A stretch of DNA of 64,000 bases from an uncultured Alphaproteobacteria bacterium (GTDB lineage: Bacteria > Pseudomonadota > Alphaproteobacteria > Rhodobacterales > Rhodobacteraceae), in NCBI GenBank assembly GCA_902625475.1, contig CACOBR010000001.1, forward strand, positions 1 through 64,000, read 5' to 3'. This document shows, in pieces, positions 1 through 8,205 of the stretch. Position 1 is the first letter of the stretch; the number at the start of each line of letters is the position of its first letter. The position numbers and the translations under genes were made by a program. Below the pieces are notes generated by a model. It saw only the letters and a list, made by a program, of their open reading frames with translations. It had not been told where the DNA came from and ran no database searches.

Positions 1-135
1 TTATCTCTATGTCCACTCCTATCTTAACATTCTATAAAAATCGGTTCTATCGCAGTTTAACTTCTTAGCAATAGCAGATGCTCCTAATTAACTAAATATC
101 ATACCTAACATAACCCCCATCATAAGGCTCATACA

Positions 136-220
136 GACTCAAGATTTTCTCTAGAGTCCTATATACCTTTCTGCAAACCTAATATGACTCTCCTGACTCA
201 TCCTGGAGTCACTGAGAGTC
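136..220. promoter_or_regulatory. Cluster of six GANTC sites (CcrM-type methylation motif), overlapping a nested hairpin at 186-220
   Basis: GACTC 136-140, GAGTC 154-158, GACTC 186-190, GACTC 195-199, GAGTC 206-210, GAGTC 216-220; GACTCTC..TGACTC / GAGTCA..GAGAGTC inverted repeat. Confidence 0.6.
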
Positions 221-464
221 CCTTTTGGTCATACTTAATGACCTATCATCCTAGCTGCACACATTAACAAATCATCTAAAGTGGTTAACAAGCTGTATCA
301 CTAATCTGTGTAACATATTGAATATACATACGTATGTAGGGGGGTGGCTCATGCATGCCCTAGTTAACACTTAGGTGGGGCATTCCCTATAATAGTAACA
401 GATAATTTAGTGTGAAAGAAAACGTGTCTGTTGACAGTGACTCACAAATACCCAACCTGCTGTT

Positions 465-537
465 ATTGCTTACATTAAGATGTGAGAGGTGCTTCATAGA
501 GATAAACTAGTACTTCTCAGCCGAACCATACTTATAT
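465..537 (-). repeat. Intergenic repeat; reverse complement matches 8916-8983
   Basis: rc contains TATGGTTCGGCTGAGAAGTACTAGTTTATCTCTA...CTCACATCTTAATGTAAGCAAT; the other copy has TATGGTACGGCTAAGAAGCTCTAGTTTATCTTTA...CTCACATCTTAATTTAAGCAAT. Confidence 0.75.
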
Positions 538-702
538 GTTTCAAATTGATTTGTAAGCACTTTTTGATAATTCAGATTAGTTGTGTGAAAGATTATGAAA
601 AATAAATGTGCCTCAGCTCATTTTACGAAACGTGATAATAACTACTATTATGTTCGTCATCATGGACACAAATGTATTTAACGAAGTAGAAGATACTTAG
701 AC

Positions 703-969
703 TTAAAAAACTGAAATGCCTCGGCTTCCTTCCACTTTTGCCATAGTCATCAATTCTTTTGTTTTCGGAAGCGTATAAAAATGTTTATCTAAAAAATTAA
801 CGTTTGATTGAAATGCTTCTTTTGTATCGTATTCAAATAAAAGACCTAATTTAAATGTATCACCTTTGTTCCAAATGCTTGTAGAAACAAAACGTTTTAA
901 ACCACGCTTTTTCATTTCAGGCGCCCATTCTTTAGTAGTAGCATCAATATGCTTTATCATCTCTTTCAT
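703..969 (-). CDS. Small dimeric alpha/beta-barrel (ABM-like) protein
   Basis: 88-aa ORF; similar to the ORF at 24496-24816 (LLFEY..LDKH..GSRGI). Confidence 0.6.
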   Translation of the reverse strand: MKEMIKHIDATTKEWAPEMKKRGLKRFVSTSIWNKGDTFKLGLLFEYDTKEAFQSNVNFLDKHFYTLPKTKELMTMAKVEGSRGISVF

Positions 970-1108
970 TTCAAATTCTGTTACAAAGGCAAGAGTGGTA
1001 TAATTAATAAGTGTAGATATAGTAATCTTCCATATTTTATTAACTTAAATTTAATATAATTAAATGTAAATTTCACTCAATTATGTAATTTTTTATGTTT
1101 AACCTTAA

Positions 1109-1153
1109 CGGTTATGTTGATAGTTTTCTAAGAATAGAGGATATGTTATAATT
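1109..1153 (+). repeat. ~45-bp intergenic repeat, copy A (GGTTATGTTGATAGTTTTCTAAGAATAGAGGATATGTTATAATT)
   Basis: Shared with 2780-2826, 5198-5244 and 10458-10505; contains TTGATA and TATAAT-like boxes. Confidence 0.65.
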
Positions 1154-1203
1154 GTTTTTTTTAATAAGAAAATGAAACTAATTAAATTGTATTGAGGTTT
1201 ATC

Positions 1204-1344
1204 ATGAAAGTTATAGAACTTCACAAAAAACAGATGGAGTGGTGGAAAAATAAATTAGGAATAGACGACTATGCAGTTGCCTGGATAGCATTTATAAAAG
1301 GTTTAATTATTGGTTCCTTACTTACCTATTATATCAACAACTAA
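1204..1344 (+). CDS. 46-aa membrane microprotein (MKVIELHKKQMEWWKNKLGIDDYAVAWIAFIKGLIIGSLLTYYINN)
   Basis: Not in ORF track; close paralog at 23528-23662. Confidence 0.7.
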   Translation: MKVIELHKKQMEWWKNKLGIDDYAVAWIAFIKGLIIGSLLTYYINN

Positions 1345-1352
1345 TATTAGTA

Positions 1353-1733
1353 ATGATGAGAATTTTTACTTACATAATATTTTTCTTCATTATGATTTCA
1401 AATACAATTAATGCAGAGATCTTTAAAACTAGTTGTATAGACGAAGGTGACCTTTCCAAATCAGAATATAAGATGTTCCAACTTCAAATTAATAAAGATA
1501 ATGAAAAATTGAACTGGGCTGATGATGGTTGGAGATCTTTTAAAGAAAGTTCTTTTCAAGAAAGTGCCGGTTATCTTTATTGGGATAATGTTAATGCAAT
1601 TGATGGTACATCAATTACGTATTTTTTTGGTAAGAAAAAGTCTATGTTGATCGTCACCCAATTTGGATTTGAATCTAAAGATTATTTTGGGAGACAAGGC
1701 AATATTTATAAAGATATTTTTAAATGTTTTTAA
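1353..1733 (+). CDS. Hypothetical secreted protein (signal peptide)
   Basis: 126-aa ORF, N-terminal hydrophobic signal ending ..NTINA. Confidence 0.65.
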   Translation: MMRIFTYIIFFFIMISNTINAEIFKTSCIDEGDLSKSEYKMFQLQINKDNEKLNWADDGWRSFKESSFQESAGYLYWDNVNAIDGTSITYFFGKKKSMLIVTQFGFESKDYFGRQGNIYKDIFKCF

Positions 1734-1749
1734 TCATTGATTAGGTTAT

Positions 1750-1995
1750 GTGTCACCTTGTCACTTGCGAATAGCTGATCAGTTATGCTTTGCAATTTTT
1801 ATTGCTTGTATCATATCCACATTTTTAACATTTCTACTACTTTTTTGGGAAGCATTATTAGGTGCTAGATGGATCTTCAAAACTGTTAGAAATAATAGAG
1901 AGAATATCAGCAACTTTATCTACAATACATACAACTTAACTGAAACCACTTTTCAAAAAATTAAAGTAAGTGTTAATAGGAATAAGTTTAATTAG
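1750..1995 (+). CDS. Hypothetical membrane protein, MSPCHLRIADQ family copy 1
   Basis: 81-aa ORF, near-identical C-terminal half to 4889-5134. Confidence 0.5.
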   Translation: MSPCHLRIADQLCFAIFIACIISTFLTFLLLFWEALLGARWIFKTVRNNRENISNFIYNTYNLTETTFQKIKVSVNRNKFN

Positions 1996-2047
1996 TTTTT
2001 AATTAATATTTATTGAATTAGTTTCTATTTTAAGCTATAGATCAATT

Positions 2048-2115
2048 AGGCATTTAATTACCAACTTGTGCGCCTTTACATCCTGTCTAAAGCACTAAAG
2101 CGGAGGAAATCAAAT
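2048..2115 (+). ncRNA. Putative structured 5' leader (H-type pseudoknot-like), copy 1
   Basis: AGGC-20nt-GCCT P1; CTTGTGC in L1 pairs with downstream GCAC(TA)AAG; ends GCGGAGGAAATCAAATG. Confidence 0.5.
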
Positions 2116-2317
2116 GAATATTCTAGATAAAGAATACCAATCTGTTTTCACAGAACTAGATGATATTGATGATAAAAATAAAATTTATCTTTATAAAAAA
2201 TATAATCAGAAAGAAGTATTTCAGCTTTCTTGTTTTGGTGTGAATGATATTCTACAACTAGAAAGACAAGGCATCCATTTATCACCTCAAGAATATATAG
2301 ATTTGGGTGGGGGATAA
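2114..2317 (+). CDS. Hypothetical protein
   Basis: 67-aa ORF preceded by GGAGG RBS and the repeated leader. Confidence 0.55.
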   Translation: MNILDKEYQSVFTELDDIDDKNKIYLYKKYNQKEVFQLSCFGVNDILQLERQGIHLSPQEYIDLGGG

Positions 2318-2347
2318 TCTAAACAATCATTAATTCAGGCATTTAAT

Positions 2348-2417
2348 ACGGCAATTTAAATTCAACTTGTGCGCCGTGGAATAATTCCAAAAGCACTAAA
2401 GCGAAAGAAAATCAAAT
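2348..2417 (+). ncRNA. Putative structured 5' leader (H-type pseudoknot-like), copy 2
   Basis: ACGGC-20nt-GCCGT P1 (compensatory relative to copy 1); same CAACTTGTGCGCC and AAAGCACTAAAGCG; ends AAATCAAATG. Confidence 0.5.
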
Positions 2418-2769
2418 GAAATACATTTATAAAAAAAATAAGAAATATCCTAACATCAATAAGTATTTGATTATTCAGGAGGAAGACTTAGTTCACCAAA
2501 TGATATGGCCAAATAGACCTTTTATTTATCAATATTTTGTTTTTATGAACCACAGACCATTACCTCCGTGTGTTCATACAAAGAATTGGCAGATTGATAA
2601 TTTTGATGCTGTTTTTTATGCAGATGGAACTACTGAAGCCTTATGGGAACAAGATTTGATATATTACGATGAAAACCATACTCCTCTATTTACAGAGAGT
2701 TTACTTAAATTTGGAAGTAATTGGTCACAGCTAATAGCATCAAGAGTAATAAGTATTAAAGATATTTAG
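2416..2769 (+). CDS. Hypothetical protein
   Basis: 117-aa ORF directly downstream of second leader copy. Confidence 0.6.
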   Translation: MKYIYKKNKKYPNINKYLIIQEEDLVHQMIWPNRPFIYQYFVFMNHRPLPPCVHTKNWQIDNFDAVFYADGTTEALWEQDLIYYDENHTPLFTESLLKFGSNWSQLIASRVISIKDI

Positions 2770-3013
2770 CTATGTAAAAGTTAGTTGTGCAGTTTTCTAA
2801 TAAAAGAGGTTATGTTAATGTTGATGTATAAAATTAAAAAATATAGCTAATTAAATTTTAATAAGATAAACAATAACAAAATAATAGTATCAGCAATAAT
2901 ATTACTCATCTTTCCTATTAGTTTTTGAGAAAAATGGGTTAAACTATTGGGATACCTCCAAATAATTATTTAACTAATCTGAAATTTGCTTAAAGATATC
3001 TTAATCAATACGG

Positions 3014-4768
3014 TTAAAAGCTTAAGACATATATGCCGCCTGTTAAAAAGATACTTTTTTCTTTTCTAAGGTGATTAGTAGAAAAATGAGAGATACTGTA
3101 GTCAAATTTCTCACATAGATTTTCAATGTAACTTTTTGAATGTGAGTATCGTGCAGACCTACGAATATGATAGCCATCATTTTCTGTATGTTCAGTAGAA
3201 AAAACTAAATGACCAGATTTTTTATTTCTAGACTTAATCAATCTAAATATTTCAGTGAGCTCACCGACATAAATAAAGACATCTAAGGCTATATAATAAT
3301 CAAAATCAAGAGGCATTGTGGATAGATATTCCACTATATCAGTTTGTGTTAATTGATCGTAAACATTTTTTTGATTAGCGATTGCTAGCATTTTTTTTGA
3401 CAAATCAATGCCCTCAAGTTTTGAGCAATAATTTTTTACCTCTATTCCAAATAATCCAGTCCCACAACCTAAATCTAAAACAGAACCCAGCGGCTCTTTA
3501 TTAGTTGGTTTAATTAAAATATCTTTTATTAATTTAGGAATTTTATATTCTAATTTGTCAACGAGGGAGGCTTCAAATGTATCAGAATATTCGTCAAATA
3601 ATTTTTCAACAAACTCCCTAGGTGCTGTTTGATTTATATTTCCAGTAAGTGCAGATAGCATATGCTTCGCAGTTCCACAATTAGGTTTTATAGAAAGTGT
3701 TTTATTGTAAGCCTCAATGGCTTCTGTTAAATTTCCTTGCTCTTTAAGAACAATGCCCATGTTGTTATAGGCATCAGCATAATCAGGTTTGATAAATACA
3801 GCTTTTTTATAAGCCTTTATGGATTCTTCCGACTTGCCTTGATCTTGAAGAACAGTGCCCATGTTATTGTAGGCTTCAGCATAATCAGGAATAATGGAGA
3901 GAGCTTTGTTAAAAGCCTCTATCGCTTCTTCCCACTTGCCTTGATCTTTGAGAGCATTGCCCATACTGTTAAAGGCTTGAGCGTAATCAGGCTTGAGTGA
4001 AAGAGCTTTGTTAAAAGCCTCTATCGCTTCTTCCGACTTGCCTTGATCTTTGAGAGCAAGGCCCATATTGTGGTAGATATCAGCATCATTTGGATTTATA
4101 GATAGTGCATTATTGTAAGCCTCAATGGCATTTTCCAACTTATTTTGATCTTGGAGTGTAACGGCCATATTATAAAAGGTATCAAAACTATCAGGATTAA
4201 CTGATAGAGCCTTCTTGAAAGCTTCTATTGCCTCATCATATTCTTCATTTTTTCCTAATGCTACACCTAAATTATTATAAGCTTCGTAGTACTGAGGATT
4301 AAGTTCAATTGCTCTTTCATAAACCAAGATTGCTTCATTATATTCCTCCATCTCTTTATAGACATTACCGAGGTTATTATATGCTTCAGCATAGTCTGGC
4401 TGAAGTTCAATGGCCTTTTTAAGATTAGACTTAGCTTCTTGATATTTCCCCAAATTAATAAGTACAGCCCCTAGATTATTATAAGCATGAGGATGATGGG
4501 GGCGAAGTTTGATGACTTTATGAAAATGTTCAATCGCAATCTCTTTATGTCCCTTTTCGAAAGAGATTGCCCCTATTATATTGTGAAGGATTAAAGTGTG
4601 GGGATATTCTTTAATTAGCTGAGAAGACCGAGATAAAACATCATCATACTTACCCTGATGATATAGGGTGACAAGCGCATTAATAACTTCTTTAGGCGCA
4701 CTTTTGTGATTTATCTTTTCAAGCATAGGGGGGGCTAAATCGTTATATTCCAGTCCTCTCCCTCGCAA
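3014..4768 (-). CDS. TPR-repeat protein with C-terminal SAM-dependent methyltransferase domain
   Basis: Multiple 34-aa TPRs (A.YNNLG..L...G...EAI..Y..A...KP.Y) followed by VLDLGCGTGLFGIE methyltransferase motif. Confidence 0.9.
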   Translation of the reverse strand: MRGRGLEYNDLAPPMLEKINHKSAPKEVINALVTLYHQGKYDDVLSRSSQLIKEYPHTLILHNIIGAISFEKGHKEIAIEHFHKVIKLRPHHPHAYNNLGAVLINLGKYQEAKSNLKKAIELQPDYAEAYNNLGNVYKEMEEYNEAILVYERAIELNPQYYEAYNNLGVALGKNEEYDEAIEAFKKALSVNPDSFDTFYNMAVTLQDQNKLENAIEAYNNALSINPNDADIYHNMGLALKDQGKSEEAIEAFNKALSLKPDYAQAFNSMGNALKDQGKWEEAIEAFNKALSIIPDYAEAYNNMGTVLQDQGKSEESIKAYKKAVFIKPDYADAYNNMGIVLKEQGNLTEAIEAYNKTLSIKPNCGTAKHMLSALTGNINQTAPREFVEKLFDEYSDTFEASLVDKLEYKIPKLIKDILIKPTNKEPLGSVLDLGCGTGLFGIEVKNYCSKLEGIDLSKKMLAIANQKNVYDQLTQTDIVEYLSTMPLDFDYYIALDVFIYVGELTEIFRLIKSRNKKSGHLVFSTEHTENDGYHIRRSARYSHSKSYIENLCEKFDYSISHFSTNHLRKEKSIFLTGGIYVLSF

Positions 4769-4888
4769 TTATTATACCATATCTAAACCTATACAGCTCT
4801 TTATGACGAGAAAAATCTTGATACAGAAAAGGTGATAAACTTTATTTGGTTCAATGAATTAAAATGTAACTCTTTTTGATTAGATTAT

Positions 4889-5134
4889 GTGTCACCTTGT
4901 CACTTGCGAATAGCTGATCAGTTTTGCAATGTTGTATTGATGGTTTGCGTCATATCTACATTTTCAACACTTCAATTACTTAGTTGGGGAGCATTATTAG
5001 GTGCTAGATGGATCTTTAAAACTGTTAGAAATAATAGAGAGAATATCAGCAACTTTATCTATAATGCATACAATTTACCTGAAACTACTTTTCAAAAAGT
5101 TAAAGTAAGTATTAACAGGAATAAGTTTAACTAA
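4889..5134 (+). CDS. Hypothetical membrane protein, MSPCHLRIADQ family copy 2
   Basis: 81-aa ORF paralogous to 1750-1995. Confidence 0.5.
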   Translation: MSPCHLRIADQFCNVVLMVCVISTFSTLQLLSWGALLGARWIFKTVRNNRENISNFIYNAYNLPETTFQKVKVSINRNKFN

Positions 5135-5197
5135 ATTTTTGTTTGTGTTAATTCTGTTTTTTTATTAATAGTCCTGACAACTATTCTACAATACTAA

Positions 5198-5244
5198 ATG
5201 GTTTTGTTGATAGTTTTCTAATCAAAGAGAATATATTATTATAG
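5198..5244 (+). repeat. ~45-bp intergenic repeat, copy C
   Basis: GGTTTTGTTGATAGTTTTCTAATCAAAGAGAATATATTATTATAG. Confidence 0.6.
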
Positions 5245-5408
5245 ATCAAATCATATTAACAACGATCAGAATAATACTATCAGCAATACTATTACTTATC
5301 CTTCCTATTCAGGTTTGTATTGAAGATTAATCAAAAGGTACATTTACTTGTAAGGCTAAATATCAAAAGGTAATAGAAATGAAAGAATGTATACATTAGG
5401 AATAAACA

Positions 5409-5783
5409 ATGAAGGAAAATATAGAAACATTAAGTCACTCAATACTAGATACACGCTTTGCAAAAATAGTTATTGGGAAATCATATCTTGGGGATTTTGT
5501 TAGATCAGTTTGTGTTTGTATCTTTTATGGGGTGATAATCCTTTTGGCCACGATGCTTTTGGTAGCCAAGTATTGAGAAAGCTCAGCATCTGGGGCGGTT
5601 GGTTTTGTGGCAGTTTTTGGTTTATTGGCCTCAGTGCCAGCTGGTATTGTATATTTCATACTATTGGCTTTAGGGCGAGCTTTACGAAGAATAAAAACTT
5701 TAAGCAACATTTTTAGAATAATGGCCTTAATTTGGTTTTTCATTATTCCTCTGACCGTTTTATTTGTTTTAGTTTTTAATTAA
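5409..5783 (+). pseudogene. Membrane-protein ORF interrupted by a single in-frame TGA (5574-5576)
   Basis: MKENIETLSHSILDTRFAKIVIGKSYLGDF..LLVAKY*ESSASGAVGFVAVFG..RIKTLSNIFRIMALIWFFIIPLTVLFVLVFN; C-terminal piece is conserved in the fragment at 8986-9059. Confidence 0.55.
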
Positions 5784-5979
5784 AATGAGCTCTGGTATTG
5801 TGAGTATAAAACATTTGAGGATTTAATGAATTAGGTCTATCTAATGGTAGATAACTACTAAACTGACTATTAACCTTCCAACTCAATTACTTAACACTCA
5901 CCACCTATCTGATCCATATCGTTCAGATCATTATAGTCTCTGATATATTTAAATCTTAGAATGTATGGAAAGAAGTATC

Positions 5980-6261
5980 TTATTCATTTTCACAAAAAGT
6001 GCTATATATGACGGTATAATCTGCTGCTGTTGATGCATAGAAAGAGCCTTTTTCCTCATTTTTTTGTTTCCACTCTTTACCAGATAATTTTGTAAATAAA
6101 ACAATTGCATTATACAGATCAGTACACTCTTTTTCTTTCCATTTTTTTTCTGTTTCCTTTGCATTAGCTAATTGTATATTCACAAATAATGACATTACAA
6201 CTATCAATATAAGAGAAATAATTCCTTCAATGAGAAATGCTAAATCACGTATTTTCATCAC
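5980..6261 (-). CDS. Hypothetical protein with N-terminal TM/signal
   Basis: 93-aa ORF, hydrophobic N-terminus. Confidence 0.5.
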   Translation of the reverse strand: MMKIRDLAFLIEGIISLILIVVMSLFVNIQLANAKETEKKWKEKECTDLYNAIVLFTKLSGKEWKQKNEEKGSFYASTAADYTVIYSTFCENE

Positions 6262-6395
6262 TAATACCTTTCCTTATCTAAGCACTCTACAAACACTAAT
6301 TCTATCGCATTTTAACTGCCAATCATACTACGTGATAAGCTTACTTATCATTTAAATGGTTGCCTAACTATAACAATGACTTATACATACTATAT

Positions 6396-6455
6396 GATAT
6401 GATATGATATGATATGATATGATATGATATGATATAATATGATATGATAAGATAT
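6396..6455. repeat. (GATAT)n pentanucleotide tandem repeat, ~12 units with two interruptions
   Basis: Direct reading: GATAT x8, AATAT, GATAT, GATAA, GATAT. Confidence 0.95.
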
Positions 6456-6762
6456 GGAAAGAATTCTATACTGGAAGTATTAAATGTTTGGATGCAAAAG
6501 ATATAATAATTAATTGATAGCAATATTTATAAGATATTATAGATCTTAAGATTAGGTTGCATAAGCAGTAAGATTTTATTTTATAAAATTAAAACTTGAG
6601 AATTAAGGAGGGAGCTTCAGTTTGTTTACTGGAATGATTTATAGAAAATATAAGAATAGCAAACATCTAAAATACAAAATAAAAAATACTCAAATTTTAT
6701 TTTTTATGTTGTATAGAAAATATAGTAATCATACTTATAAATCTTTATAGGAGAATTAAAGC

Positions 6763-7167
6763 ATGGAAACAAATATTAATATATCTGGGATCTTAATTAT
6801 TTTACTTATTTTAACTCCTTTTTTAATTATTTTTTTGCACGTTATTTTGGGAGCAATTTTTATGGGCATGCAAAAAAAAGTTAAACTTACTCATTCAGAT
6901 TCAGGTTTGAATAAAAATGGATATTTTGGTTATTGTTGGACATATTGTATTTTTGGTTTTTTTGTACCAATTTTTAGGGGAGAAATAGGTATAGGACTTC
7001 TTCATTTAGTTTTTTCAATTTTGACATTTAATATTTTCCAATTAGTTATGCCTTTTTTGTATAATAAACAATATACTAGCCGTATGCTTACTAGTGGCTG
7101 GAAATTATCAGATGAAAATACTGTAAATGCATCAGCGCGTAAGAAGCTCAAAATTTCTGAATTATAA
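6763..7167 (+). CDS. Membrane protein, HrgC/DUF2628-like
   Basis: GYFGYCWTYCIFGFFVPIFRGEIGIGLLHLVFSILTFNI pattern. Confidence 0.6.
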   Translation: METNINISGILIILLILTPFLIIFLHVILGAIFMGMQKKVKLTHSDSGLNKNGYFGYCWTYCIFGFFVPIFRGEIGIGLLHLVFSILTFNIFQLVMPFLYNKQYTSRMLTSGWKLSDENTVNASARKKLKISEL

Positions 7168-7302
7168 AACAAAAAATTATTAATTTTATAAATCAATAAT
7201 TTTCAAAAAAGTTAATTTGAATTCTAATTTTTTTGTGCATTACCTTGAATATAATAATAACAAACCTGCAAATATATTTATAAGTTATACAAACTATCTG
7301 AT

Positions 7303-7664
7303 GTGATATAATGTAGCTGAGAAGTCGTCATATGAACTATGATTCAAAAGCTCGTTGAATTTTCCAGTAGATAAACTTCCATTCGTTTGTTCAGCTTAAA
7401 CTAATATATTTGATTTGGGCTTACTTTCTTGGATAACATCATGCGTTGCAACGATATAGTTTTCGTTTTCGCGGATTGTTTTTAAGTTATTAATTCTTTA
7501 TCCGCCTGCAATACACAAACTTTTTGTATTTTTTAAATTATCCAGTTCACCAGTGGTATCTTCAAACTTAAAATCATCTGAAAGATATTTTTTTCAAGAT
7601 GAGTGAAGTCCTTTGTTTCTAAAGTTTTATCCCATGCTTCTAAGACAGTATTTGCTTGTATCAT
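7303..7664 (-). pseudogene. Remnant of an NTF2/SnoaL-like protein
   Basis: MIQANTVLEAWDKTLETKDFTHLEK / LSDDFKFEDTTGELDNLKNTKSLCIAGG*RINNLKTIRENENYIVATHDVIQ..: frameshift plus in-frame TAA stops. Confidence 0.5.
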
Positions 7665-7756
7665 TTAGATTATTCCCTACAAATTATTCATTATTGTTTA
7701 TTGATCATTATTGTTTATGGATAAAAAAATTTCTCTATTGTTGTTTTTAAGCATAC

Positions 7757-8034
7757 TTATTCTTGTTTTGAAGTTAAGCATTCAGTGTTCACGAATGCAT
7801 CTGGATAATTTGTAAAGTAATCTTCACATATTGGCATCATGATAACAGTCTCAATTACAGTACCACCTTGCCTTCTTATTTCTGTCAACTCTTCGTCAGC
7901 ACCAAATGCTTGAAGCACCTCTATATTTAGAAACATAACGATTGCATGAAGTTGAATAGGGTCATCCTTTTCTGTTTCTGCGAACAAAACTTTATTCCCA
8001 TTTCACCTAGTCTTTTATCTTGTGATTTGACCAT
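7757..8034 (-). pseudogene. Frameshifted ABM/DUF3764-like small protein
   Basis: MVKSQDKRLGEMGIK then VLFAETEKDDPIQLHAIVMFLNIEVLQAFGADEELTEIRRQGGTVIETVIMMPI in the next frame; aligns with 23145-23414. Confidence 0.55.
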
Positions 8035-8205
8035 GGTAGACCATGTATAAATACTTTTATTTATTTATTACATTTCGATACTAAAATGATGGACAAAATA
8101 CTTTAAGTTTACCTAGATTATAAATTTTTCATATTTGATGAAAATTTTTTTAAGTATAAAAACCATTATCCTGTTTCAATTAACCTCTGAGTGCGTCTGT
8201 TCAGA

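Noticed and set aside
300-420. Possible tRNA or phage att site in the palindromic/GC-richer stretch (CATACGTATG, CATGCATG, GTTAAC x2)
   Set aside because: No cloverleaf or T-loop GTTCRANNC consensus could be assembled; no integrase nearby.
3737-4000. ORF 3737-4000 (+)
   Set aside because: Antisense shadow of the TPR repeats.
5510-5743. Track ORFs 5510-5716 (+) and 5525-5743 (-)
   Set aside because: Paralog at 8986-9059 supports a different frame (5409-5783) with third-position divergence.
6396-6455. CRISPR-like array
   Set aside because: 5-bp tandem unit without spacers; simple microsatellite.
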